Origin: Mesorhizobium sp. L-8-3
GTDB lineage: Bacteria; Pseudomonadota; Alphaproteobacteria; Rhizobiales; Rhizobiaceae
Assembly: GCF_016756615.1 (NCBI RefSeq)
Contig: NZ_AP023262.1
Coordinates: 2,478,501-2,542,500 of the forward strand
Length of the DNA: 64,000 nt
Direction of reading: 5' to 3'
Part shown: positions 8,286-16,647 of the stretch, piece by piece
Layout: the number at the start of each line of letters is the position of its first letter
Position numbering within the stretch: position 1 is the stretch's first letter
The notes under the pieces: generated by a model
Told to the model about the DNA's origin: nothing
Seen by the model: the letters and a program-made list of their open reading frames with translations, nothing else
Database searches by the model: none
Program-made: the position numbers and the translations under genes

Positions 8286-9215
8286 TCAGGCCACCGTGAA
8301 CCGCACGATGTGGAAGAAGACAGGCGCGGCGAAGACCAGGCTGTCGGCGCGATCGAGCATGCCGCCATGGCCCTCGATCAGGTGACCCCAGTCCTTCACG
8401 CCCTGGTCGCGCTTGATGGCGGAGGCCACGAGCCCGCCGAGAAATCCCATCAGGCAGGCAAGCAGCGCGATGCCTGCCGCCTGAAGCGGCGAGAATGGGG
8501 TCAGCCACCACAGGGCGCCGCCGAGCAGGCTGGCGCCGGCGAGGCCGCCGATCAGGCCTTCCCAGGTCTTGGACGGCGACACGTTGGGCGAGACGCGACG
8601 TCTGCCGAACAGCTTGCCGAAGACATATTGCAGCACGTCGCTGCCCTGCACCGTGATGATCAGGAAGGCGATGAGAAGCAGCTTGCGATCGTCGAAGCCG
8701 GGGATCGGCAGCGTCAGCAGCGCCGGCACATGGCTGACGCAATAGACGGCCAGCATCAGCCCCCATTGCTGCTCCGCCACGCGCTCCAGGAAGCGCGCGG
8801 TGTCGCCGCGCAGGGCGGTCAGCGCCGGCATGGCCAGGAAGCAGTAGACCGGAATGAAGATGGTGTAGAGCCCGTACCATTCGAGCCAGACCAGCAGATA
8901 CTGGGCCGGGATCGCCACGCCGAACATGCCGAGCAGGATCCAGTGGTCGCTGCGGCGCGAATAGGTCAGCGTCACGAATTCGCGCAGCGCGGCGAACGAG
9001 ACGAAGGCAAAAAGCAGGATCACGCCGCCCTTGCCGAACAGGAAGGCCGCCGCGATCGCCGCCACCATCACCCACCAGGCCTTGATGCGCTGATTGAGGT
9101 TGAGGAGCACGGGATCGCGCGGATCGGCCGCGCGCCATGTCAGCGCCGCGGAAACCGTGCTTGCGGCCAGCAGGACGCCGAGCAGGCCGGCGGCGAGATA
9201 GAACGTCTCGGTCAT
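8286..9215 (-). CDS. ynbB: Phosphatidate cytidylyltransferase (YnbB-like CDP-diglyceride synthase)
   Basis: A 309-residue integral membrane enzyme with about eight hydrophobic segments, expected to make CDP-diacylglycerol from phosphatidic acid and CTP. The C-terminal CDP-diglyceride synthetase signature is nearly complete (SAIKRDQGVKDWG then GHGGMLDRADS, residues about 255-285), and SPSKTWEG precedes it. The ATG at 9215 overlaps the acyltransferase stop (4-bp ATGA overlap), showing translational coupling. As last gene of the operon with a CDP-alcohol phosphatidyltransferase and a hydrolase-methyltransferase, it is most likely a specialised paralogue of CdsA, like E. coli YnbB. The name rests on remembered context and domain similarity, not on an alignment. 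Confidence 0.85.
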   Translation of the reverse strand: MTETFYLAAGLLGVLLAASTVSAALTWRAADPRDPVLLNLNQRIKAWWVMVAAIAAAFLFGKGGVILLFAFVSFAALREFVTLTYSRRSDHWILLGMFGVAIPAQYLLVWLEWYGLYTIFIPVYCFLAMPALTALRGDTARFLERVAEQQWGLMLAVYCVSHVPALLTLPIPGFDDRKLLLIAFLIITVQGSDVLQYVFGKLFGRRRVSPNVSPSKTWEGLIGGLAGASLLGGALWWLTPFSPLQAAGIALLACLMGFLGGLVASAIKRDQGVKDWGHLIEGHGGMLDRADSLVFAAPVFFHIVRFTVA

Positions 9216-9880
9216 GGCTTGCCGTCCCTCCTCGGCCTCGGGTCCAGTGCAAGGAGCGCATCGCGGGCGCGATCCAGGAAGGCGCGCCTCTCCTCGTCCT
9301 GCGTCGGCGCGATCGGTGCGCCGAAGACGACGCGGCACAGGAGCGGAACCGGCAGGAACTCACCCTTCGGCAGCACCCGCGACATGTTCTCGATCCAGCA
9401 TGGGACAAGTTCCACGTCGGGCCGCGTGACGGCGAGGTTGTAGAGGCCGGACCGAAATCGCAGCAGCGGCTCCTCGGTCATGTTGCGCGTGCCTTCGGGG
9501 AAGAAGATCAGCGAGTCGCCCTGGTCCAGGGTCTTCAGCATGACGGCGAGCGGATCGACTGTGCGCTCCACCCAGTTGCGCTCGACGAGGACCGAGGAAA
9601 GCATGTCCTCGGCGATGAAGCGGCGCAGCTTCGACTTGCCCCAATAGTCCGCCCCGGCGACAGCGCGTGTGCGCATGCGCTCACGCGGCGGCAGGCAGGC
9701 CGACAGGAGAATGAAGTCGCCATGGCTGGCGTGGTTGGCGAAATAGATGCGCTGCCTGTCGGATGGTCCGGTGCCGGCCCAGATCGGCCGAACGCCGGTG
9801 ATGGCCCGTGCGAATGCCGCCAGGGTCGCGGAGGTCGCGGTCCGAAGCGCTGTGCAGGCCAGTGTCCTGATCTCCCGCAT
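9212..9880 (-). CDS. 1-acyl-glycerol-3-phosphate acyltransferase-like protein (PlsC family)
   Basis: A 222-residue lysophospholipid acyltransferase homologue. The catalytic block I is NHASHGD (NHx4D, about residue 52) and block III is FFPEGTR (about 132), with a hydrophobic N-terminal segment for membrane attachment. The ATG at 9880 sits 11 bp after the hydrolase-methyltransferase stop, and its end overlaps ynbB. It probably acylates a lysophospholipid or a related acceptor made within this operon. It appears to be an addition relative to the E. coli ynb genes as I recall them. Confidence 0.85.
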   Translation of the reverse strand: MREIRTLACTALRTATSATLAAFARAITGVRPIWAGTGPSDRQRIYFANHASHGDFILLSACLPPRERMRTRAVAGADYWGKSKLRRFIAEDMLSSVLVERNWVERTVDPLAVMLKTLDQGDSLIFFPEGTRNMTEEPLLRFRSGLYNLAVTRPDVELVPCWIENMSRVLPKGEFLPVPLLCRVVFGAPIAPTQDEERRAFLDRARDALLALDPRPRRDGKP

Positions 9881-9891
9881 TGCCCCTCCGA

Positions 9892-11679
9892 CTAGACCCG
9901 TTCCGCGACCGATACGGTGAAGATGCCCCAGCGGTCGATGCGCTGGTCGAGCTTGCGGAAGCCGGCCTTCTCGACGAGCTGGTCCATCTCGGCCTGGCTG
10001 CGGCGGCGCATCACCCATGGCCTGCCGTCGCGATGCGAGGTCAGGCAACGGGCGATCATCTCGAGCTGCGGGTGCCAGGGCTGGTTGGTGTAGATCAAAA
10101 GGCTGCCCGGCGTCATCGCGCGGGCGAGGCCGTCGAGAGAACGCGCCACGAGCGTGTTGCCGGAAAAGAGCTCGTAGAGACCGGAGACGATGGCGAGGTC
10201 GGGTGCCGGCGACTGTGCCGCCAGGGACGCGGCGTCGAAAGCGTCGCCGTTGCGGAAGACAACCGTATCCGGCAGCCCGCGCCGGCGGATGAGGCTCGAT
10301 CCTGCCACGACATTGATGTCGGAATAGTCCCGCAATGTCACACTCGCCGGCTGCCGCGGGCAGAGCGCGATCGCGTCGAGCACGTAGCGGCCATGGCCGG
10401 CGGCGATGTCGAGCACGTCGACGCTTCGTCCCTGGGCCTGAAGCCGTGCCACTGCGGCAGGGATCAGTTCCTCCAGATGTGCCTTGCGCTGGCGGATGCC
10501 GCGCCAGCCGACCGCGTCGAGGAAGAAGCGGTCGATCAGCCTGCCGCCGGGGCCTATGCCCCGCGCCCGGTTCTCATAGACGTAGTCTAGTGTCGAGCCG
10601 GAATCGAAACCGGTCCGGATGCCCGTCGATAGCCCTTGGGAAAAGGCGGCTCCGACGCGGATCATGAAGCGGTTGAACGCCCACCACGCCCCTTTGGCCG
10701 AAAAGGTCTCCAGCGGCGTCGCCAGACGGTCGGCCTCGTCGCGGGTATGGCCCGCCCGATCGGCGGTCGTCAGGTCGGGCCGGGGCGCCGGCCGGCGGCG
10801 CTGCTCGCCGATGAAACGCCTGACCTCGGCGAGCGCCACGGCGCGATCCTTCTCGCCCAGAGTATCGTGGAAGAAACCCGCCAGCACATGCCGCTCCTTC
10901 ACCGGGCTGCCCAGCCTGACGAAGAATTCGTGCTGCGGAGCCTGCCGCACCACGAAGTCGCTGCCCGAGATCAGGAGCTGGGTCGGCGCGGTGATGGCGC
11001 CGGCGTCGGCGACGATGCGCTCCGCGTGATCGTAGAGTTCGAGCAGCATGTTGGAGGCGATCGGCCGTGTGATCAGCGGATCGTTCTCGAAAGACGCGAT
11101 GCGCTCGCGGTCATGGGTGAGAAAGCGCGCCTTCACATAGGAATTGACGAAGAACGGCCCGGCGAGCTTCTGCCACAGCGCGATGCCCTGGCGGGCGAAC
11201 GGCACATAAAGCTTGACGTCGAAAGCCGGGGCGGCCAGCACCAGGGCACGCAGCCTGGGCGCATAGTCATGCACCCAGCCGGCGGCCAGCACGGCGCCGA
11301 CGGACTGCGCGATCACCGTGATGTCCTCGACGGCGATTCCGTCGCGTGCGGTGATCTCCTTCACGAGACAATCGATGTCGCGGACGGATGCCGCGAAGGA
11401 GGGCGAATGGCCGCGTTCCCCGGAAGAGCGTCCATGGCCTCGCGCGTCCCAGGCATAAACCGCATGGTCGTCCAGGCCAAGTTCGTCGACCAGATGCGCC
11501 ATGCGCCCGCCATGTTCATGGCCGCGATGGAAGAGGACCACGGCGCCGCGCGTGCGGGGGCTGCGCGCCGGCCAGCAGCGATAGAAGATCTGCGCGCCGT
11601 CATGGCTCCGGAAGCTTCGTTCGAGCGCGACGGAGGAGCGGGGAGCGTCGATCTTTGCGACCAGCACTTCATGTTTCAT
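9892..11679 (-). CDS. ynbC: Bifunctional alpha/beta hydrolase - class I SAM methyltransferase (YnbC-like)
   Basis: A 595-residue fusion. The N-terminal half (about 20-295) is a lysophospholipase/monoglyceride-lipase-type hydrolase with WDARGHGRSSG, the nucleophile Ser in AQSVGA, an Asp in SGSDFVV and the His in FFHDTLGE, so the triad looks intact. The C-terminal half (about 330-595) is a class I methyltransferase with the SAM-binding motif VDVLDIAAGHGRYVLDA. The ATG has a gaggt ribosome-binding site at good spacing. The fusion matches a known but uncharacterised two-domain family that includes E. coli YnbC. It lies between a CDP-alcohol phosphatidyltransferase and an acyltransferase, so it probably removes an acyl chain and methylates the lipid or its head group. 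The substrate is unknown. Confidence 0.85.
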   Translation of the reverse strand: MKHEVLVAKIDAPRSSVALERSFRSHDGAQIFYRCWPARSPRTRGAVVLFHRGHEHGGRMAHLVDELGLDDHAVYAWDARGHGRSSGERGHSPSFAASVRDIDCLVKEITARDGIAVEDITVIAQSVGAVLAAGWVHDYAPRLRALVLAAPAFDVKLYVPFARQGIALWQKLAGPFFVNSYVKARFLTHDRERIASFENDPLITRPIASNMLLELYDHAERIVADAGAITAPTQLLISGSDFVVRQAPQHEFFVRLGSPVKERHVLAGFFHDTLGEKDRAVALAEVRRFIGEQRRRPAPRPDLTTADRAGHTRDEADRLATPLETFSAKGAWWAFNRFMIRVGAAFSQGLSTGIRTGFDSGSTLDYVYENRARGIGPGGRLIDRFFLDAVGWRGIRQRKAHLEELIPAAVARLQAQGRSVDVLDIAAGHGRYVLDAIALCPRQPASVTLRDYSDINVVAGSSLIRRRGLPDTVVFRNGDAFDAASLAAQSPAPDLAIVSGLYELFSGNTLVARSLDGLARAMTPGSLLIYTNQPWHPQLEMIARCLTSHRDGRPWVMRRRSQAEMDQLVEKAGFRKLDQRIDRWGIFTVSVAERV

Positions 11680-11697
11680 GGGAGACCTCGATGATGC

Positions 11698-12297
11698 TCA
11701 GGCGGCGAGCCCGGCACGGATGCGGTTGACGATGGTGACGGCCGAGAGCGCGGCCAGGAAAGGAAACAGCCAGGAAGCGAATACGGGTAGCGTGACGCCC
11801 GATGCGATCAGCGCGCCGAGCGCGCCGAGCACGAGGGCCCGGTCGCTCTTGCCGAGCGGGCCGGCATAGATGCGCACCGCACCCGCGGCGGTGCCGATGA
11901 TGCCGGCGCATTCCGACAGCAGCGCCATGATGGCGAATGAGACAACGCCCCAGGGCTGGAAGGGCGCGACCAGCACGAATGGCAGCGTGAGCGCCAGATC
12001 GGAGACGAGATCTCCGAGTTCGTTGAGATAGACGCCGAGCCGCGATGCCTGGCCGTGCTCGCGCGCCAGCATGCCGTCGACTGCATTCATGGCCATGCGC
12101 ACGAAGAGCACGACAGGAAACAGCCAGAAGACAGCAGTTCGGTCGGGGAAAAAGGCGATGAGGGCGCCGGTCGCGATCGAGAGCACGGATGCGGCGACCG
12201 TCACCTGGTTCGCGGTCACGCCGACGTGCGCCAGCCATGCGACGAAAGGCCTGAGCCGGGCCTGGAAAGCCGGTTTCAGTGCATAGAGCGTCGGCAT
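11698..12297 (-). CDS. ynbA: CDP-alcohol phosphatidyltransferase family protein (YnbA-like)
   Basis: A 199-residue membrane protein with about six helices, expected to transfer a phosphatidyl group from a CDP-lipid to an alcohol. The family motif is present as VDGMLAREHG followed by LGVYLNELGDLVSD (about residues 72-97), but the first and third metal-binding Asp positions are Asn. I recall the same substitution in E. coli YnbA, so it is probably a subfamily feature. The ATG at 12297 has an aaaggagg ribosome-binding site; the open frame continues upstream only through a 24-bp tandem repeat, so the longer version is rejected. It is the first gene of the lipid operon, divergent from a TetR gene. 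Confidence 0.87.
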   Translation of the reverse strand: MPTLYALKPAFQARLRPFVAWLAHVGVTANQVTVAASVLSIATGALIAFFPDRTAVFWLFPVVLFVRMAMNAVDGMLAREHGQASRLGVYLNELGDLVSDLALTLPFVLVAPFQPWGVVSFAIMALLSECAGIIGTAAGAVRIYAGPLGKSDRALVLGALGALIASGVTLPVFASWLFPFLAALSAVTIVNRIRAGLAA

Positions 12298-12306
12298 GGC
12301 CTGCCT

Positions 12307-12426
12307 CCTTTGCTGCCCAAGGCGAAATCGCCTTTGCTGCCCAAGGCGAAATCGCCTTTGCTGCCCAAGGCGAAATCGCCTTTGCTGCCCAAGGCGAAAT
12401 CGCCTTCGCCGCCCATGGCGAAATCG
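12307..12426. repeat. Five 24-bp tandem repeats with embedded palindromes
   Basis: Four identical 24-bp units (12307-12402) and a fifth diverged one (12403-12426), each carrying the dyad AAGGCGAAATCGCCTT or a variant across the unit boundary. The array begins 10 bp upstream of the ynbA start, so it lies in its leader and contributes to the region between operator and gene. A partial sixth unit follows. There are no spacers, so it is not a CRISPR array. Confidence 0.9.
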
Positions 12427-12468
12427 CCTTCGCCTTGACTTCACTCCAGTCCATGCCATCTAGTGTCA

Positions 12469-12503
12469 TGAACACTGTTCACGATCATTGTGAACAGTGT
12501 TCA
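12469..12503. promoter_or_regulatory. Double palindromic operator, probably for the adjacent TetR protein
   Basis: A perfect 14-bp inverted repeat with a 7-bp spacer. Each arm is itself a palindrome: TGAACAcTGTTCA at 12469 and TGAACAgTGTTCA at 12491, with centres 22 bp apart, about two helical turns. This is the layout expected for two TetR-family dimers on one face of DNA. It lies in the divergent region between ynbA and the TetR gene and could control both. Confidence 0.8.
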
Positions 12504-12546
12504 AATTGTGGCGAATCCCAAAAAAGCGGCAAACAGGAAACCGATC

Positions 12547-13173
12547 ATGGCGAGCAAGACCGAGGAGCGCCGCGAACAGCTGAGGCAGAAGCTGATTGCG
12601 ATCGCTGAAAGCCGGATCGCGAATGATGGCTACGCCGCGCTCACCGCGCGCGACGTTGCCGGCGAGGCGGGCTGCGCCCTGGGCGCGATCTACAACATCT
12701 TCAAGGACATGGATGCCCTGGTCACGGCGGTGAACGCGCGCACCCTGGTTGGGTTGGAGGCGGCGGTCGCGCGCGCCTTCTCGGACGAAGGCGTCAGACG
12801 TGACCCCAAGCGCGGACTGGTGACCCTCGGCCTCACCTATTTCCACTTCGTCACGGCGCATCCCAAACTGTGGTCGGCGATCTTCGAACTCGGCTTCCGC
12901 GCGGGCAAGGAACTGCCGCAATGGCAGATCGACGAGCATGTCCGTCTGATCGGCCACATCGTGAAGCCGCTGCGCGTTCTTCTGCCCGGCGCTTCGGAGC
13001 AGCGGCTGGATCTTCTCGCCCGGTCGCTGTTCTCCGCTGTGCACGGCATTGTCAGCCTCGGCCTCGCCCGGCGTTTCATGGCGGTTCCGCCGGCCGAGAT
13101 CGCGGCACAGATCACCTTCATCGTCGAGGCATTCTGCGACGGCGTGGTGGCGCGCGGCGCCCGCCGGCCGTAG
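12547..13173 (+). CDS. TetR/AcrR-family transcriptional regulator
   Basis: A 208-residue regulator. The N-terminal helix-turn-helix (about residues 5-52) has the TetR pattern ALTARDVAGEAGCALGAIYN followed by FKDMDALV; the rest is a helical ligand-binding domain. The ATG at 12547 is used; an in-frame GTG lies inside the operator and is unlikely. The gene is divergent from the ynb-like lipid operon across a double palindromic operator, so it most likely represses both, with a lipid or fatty-acid-like ligand as inference. It ends 1 bp before the convergent tonB stop. Confidence 0.9.
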   Translation: MASKTEERREQLRQKLIAIAESRIANDGYAALTARDVAGEAGCALGAIYNIFKDMDALVTAVNARTLVGLEAAVARAFSDEGVRRDPKRGLVTLGLTYFHFVTAHPKLWSAIFELGFRAGKELPQWQIDEHVRLIGHIVKPLRVLLPGASEQRLDLLARSLFSAVHGIVSLGLARRFMAVPPAEIAAQITFIVEAFCDGVVARGARRP

Positions 13174-13174
13174 G

Positions 13175-14119
13175 CTAGCGGAGGTCGAACGTGACCGGCA
13201 GCGCCAGGGGTATGCTGGCCTTGGCGAGTTCCTTGGGCGGCGCCGGCACCGGCGAGGCGCGGCGCAGCATATCGAGCGCGGCCTTGTCGAGTTCCGGATT
13301 GCCGGAGGAGCGCGTCACCCGCGACGAGGTTACGCGGCCGCCGGGGTCGACTGTAAAGGCAACCCGCACGGTGCCCTGTTCGCCCCTGGCCTTGGCACGG
13401 CTCGGATAACGCTGGTGGCGCTTCAGCCAGGCAACGACGCGCGAATGCCATTTGGCGGGACTGACGCGGGGCGACGAAACGCCTTGCGTACTCTTCTGCG
13501 CCGCCGCCCTCGGTGCGGTCGGCGCCTCGACTTTCGCCGCCATCGTCGGCTTGGCCGCCGGTTCCTTCTTCTCCGCCTTTTCCTTCTTCTGCGGACGCGG
13601 CTTCTCGACCGGCTTCTCTGCCTTCTCTTCCTCGATCACCGGGCGCGGCTCGGGCAGGGGAACGGCGACCTCAGGGGTTTCCGCCTCGACCACGTCGGGA
13701 ATGACCTCGTCGAGCGGCTCCTGCTGTTCCACCGGCTCGACCTTCGCCAGTTCGACCTCTTCGACGGCCTCGGCAGGCTTTTCCTGCACCTCTTCGACGG
13801 GCTCGGTCTCTTCGATCGGCTCCGGCTCGAGTTCCGACACCTCCTGCGTCTCCTCGACCGGGTCAGCCTGCTCGGCAGGCACCTGGTCGGGTACGAAGGC
13901 ATCTTCCTGGACCGCCGGCGCGACCGGAAGCGGGGCAAGCTCGATCATCAAAGCGGGCGGCGGGCCGCCGTCGGAGTCGGCCGGCCGCAGCATATGCGCG
14001 CCGAAACCGATCGCGATATGGATCGCCAGCACCATCGCGCCCGCCGCGCCCCACAGCATGGCATCGCGCCGGGTGAGGCGCATGAGCTGTGTGCTGGGCG
14101 CGGAGGCCGCGATGCTCAT
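13175..14119 (-). CDS. tonB: TonB energy-transducer protein
   Basis: A 314-residue inner-membrane protein with one N-terminal helix (about 22-42), a long periplasmic Pro/Glu/Lys-rich linker (about 60-215) including many [14 protein letters not shown] stretches, and the C-terminal TonB domain (about 225-314) with [19 protein letters not shown]. It couples proton motive force from ExbBD to outer-membrane receptors for siderophores, haem or other ligands. The start overlaps the exbD stop by 4 bp. No TonB-dependent receptor is present in the window, so the system probably serves receptors encoded elsewhere. Confidence 0.93.
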   Translation of the reverse strand: MSIAASAPSTQLMRLTRRDAMLWGAAGAMVLAIHIAIGFGAHMLRPADSDGGPPPALMIELAPLPVAPAVQEDAFVPDQVPAEQADPVEETQEVSELEPEPIEETEPVEEVQEKPAEAVEEVELAKVEPVEQQEPLDEVIPDVVEAETPEVAVPLPEPRPVIEEEKAEKPVEKPRPQKKEKAEKKEPAAKPTMAAKVEAPTAPRAAAQKSTQGVSSPRVSPAKWHSRVVAWLKRHQRYPSRAKARGEQGTVRVAFTVDPGGRVTSSRVTRSSGNPELDKAALDMLRRASPVPAPPKELAKASIPLALPVTFDLR

Positions 14120-14580
14120 TGGGCCGCTCCCGGCAGCGGCGCAGCGGTTGGTACGCCCGGCGTCATCGTCTCCAACCCGACCAGCGCGATCTTGAGGTAG
14201 CCGGCGCCGCGCAGGAGATTCATGACCTCCATCAGGTCGCCGTAGCCCACCGCCTTGTCGGCGCGCAGGAAGATACGGGTTTCCTTGTTGCCGCTGGTGC
14301 GGCCGTCAAGGGTGGTGGCGAAGGATGCCCGCTCCACCGTGTCGTTGCCCAGGGCGAGACTGAGATCGCTCTTCAGCGTGAGGAACAAGGGCTGCTCGGG
14401 CCGGGGGGAAGGGTTGGCGGTCGAGCCGGGAAGGTCGACATTGACGTCGACGGTCGCCAGCGGCGCCGCCACCATGAAGATGATGAGCAGCACAAGCATC
14501 ACGTCGATGAAGGGCGTGACGTTGATCTCGTGGTTCTCCTCGAGATCGTCGCCGGCATTCTCGCGGATTCTGCTCGCCAT
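14116..14580 (-). CDS. exbD: Biopolymer transport protein ExbD
   Basis: A 154-residue protein with one N-terminal transmembrane helix (about 22-44) containing the functional Asp in [19 protein letters not shown], followed by a periplasmic domain. It forms the proton-conducting motor with ExbB. Start and stop are tightly packed between exbB (15 bp) and tonB (4-bp overlap). Confidence 0.95.
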   Translation of the reverse strand: MASRIRENAGDDLEENHEINVTPFIDVMLVLLIIFMVAAPLATVDVNVDLPGSTANPSPRPEQPLFLTLKSDLSLALGNDTVERASFATTLDGRTSGNKETRIFLRADKAVGYGDLMEVMNLLRGAGYLKIALVGLETMTPGVPTAAPLPGAAQ

Positions 14581-14595
14581 GTCGGGGCCGTCCCG

Positions 14596-15606
<1,011 letters not shown>

Positions 15607-15716
15607 CGGTCATCCTCTCCGGGATCGTTGCCTTCGGCAATCGTCGGCCGGCCGTTCAGATAGGCCAGGGTGATAGAACCGTGCTTTAGGCCGGGTGACC
15701 TGCACGGGCAAGAGTT

Positions 15717-15739
15717 TTCATGACTTTTTTTGTCATGAA
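15717..15739 (-). promoter_or_regulatory. Candidate iron-responsive operator (TGA-N9-TCA)
   Basis: Perfect 8-bp inverted repeat TTCATGAC/GTCATGAA with a 7-T spacer on the plus strand. It contains TGA-N9-TCA exactly, the consensus described for the rhizobial iron-responsive operator bound by RirA. It lies about 110 bp upstream of exbB, whose product is normally iron-regulated. The gene for the regulator is not in the window. Confidence 0.6.
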
Positions 15740-15894
15740 TTTGGCGGCGCGCTGCAGAGGCAAGGACGTCATGGCACCTCCGACCGAGGCTGGGTCTCGT
15801 CCATCCGCGGGCTGCGGATGCCGACATGGCTCGGCTGCGCCATTCGTTGCAGCGTATAAATGCCGCCGGACTGTCGCTCTGACGGCTCCGAGAT

Positions 15895-16467
15895 TCAGCG
15901 TGCGTCGCCCACGGAGGACACCAGTGAATCGATGGAATCGCGCTGTGCCGCGGAGCATTGCTGTGTCTTCATGCTCTCCACCATTTGGCCCTGCCCGTAG
16001 CCATGAAGAAGGGTGAGCATCGTCACGATGCGTGGCTCCAGCCGGTCGACATTCCGGTACGAGTCGATCAAGGGCTGGAACACCCGGCCTTGCCAGTCCA
16101 GACCGCACCATTCCGCAAGTCCGGAGATGAAGCCGGCCCGGATCGCTCCGCGCGCCTGCTCGACCGATACCGGCGGGGTCGCGATTTCCTCCGGCGATGC
16201 CGGAGCGCAGGCCTGGCCAGGCGCGCATTGCGCGGATGGTAAGGTGGCGAGCATGCCATCAAGCGCCGTCTTCACGGTTTTGTCGGTCAAAAGCTCCGAG
16301 AAAATGTCACGCTCGGCTTCCTCAGCTTGAGTTTGATGGCTTGCCAGGAAAATCGAGGCGAGCACCGTTACGAGGAGCAGCAGGCGCTGGAAGGCCCTGC
16401 CTTTCCGAGCACATCCGTACGGTACCGCAAGAAGACGGCGCATCGTCTTTGATCCGCCAGATTCCAT
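15895..16467 (-). CDS. Exported hypothetical protein
   Basis: A 190-residue protein of unrecognised family with a signal peptide (hydrophobic core about 27-44, cleavage near QAEEA). The mature part contains two Cys-rich spots (QCAPGQACAP and WCGLDW) and a predicted helical C-terminus. Two in-frame starts are possible, at 16467 and 16443. It lies alone between the tonB operon and the copper ATPase, on the same strand as exbB, with 288 bp to exbB holding the iron box. Confidence 0.6.
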   Translation of the reverse strand: MESGGSKTMRRLLAVPYGCARKGRAFQRLLLLVTVLASIFLASHQTQAEEAERDIFSELLTDKTVKTALDGMLATLPSAQCAPGQACAPASPEEIATPPVSVEQARGAIRAGFISGLAEWCGLDWQGRVFQPLIDSYRNVDRLEPRIVTMLTLLHGYGQGQMVESMKTQQCSAAQRDSIDSLVSSVGDAR

Positions 16468-16581
16468 CGTGCACCTCGAGCCGCAACGGTTTTCGGGAAT
16501 GATGTGGTTGTATCTGCGGAGTTATTCCCGTGCAAGCTGTTCTTGTGATGCCACGTGGCACCAGCGCTTTCGTTTCAACCC

Positions 16582-16612
16582 TTGACCTTCCAGTTGCCGG
16601 AAGCCCTATCTC
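16582..16612 (+). promoter_or_regulatory. CueR/MerR-type promoter for the copper ATPase
   Basis: A -35 hexamer TTGACC and a -10-like TATCTC separated by 19 bp, the long spacer typical of MerR-family activated promoters. The spacer holds the dyad CTTCC-N7-GGAAG, like the CueR boxes of copA promoters. The ATPase gene starts 36 bp downstream. No cueR gene is in the window. Confidence 0.7.
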
Positions 16613-16647
16613 CAGGCTGAACAGAAGAACCGAGCAGGGACCAAACC

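Noticed and set aside
12307..12426. Possible CRISPR array
   Set aside because: Units are contiguous 24-bp repeats without spacers and there are no cas genes.
12298..12459. N-terminal extension of the CDP-alcohol phosphatidyltransferase through the repeat
   Set aside because: It would encode repeated basic RRFRLGQQ units, and the internal ATG has an excellent ribosome-binding site.
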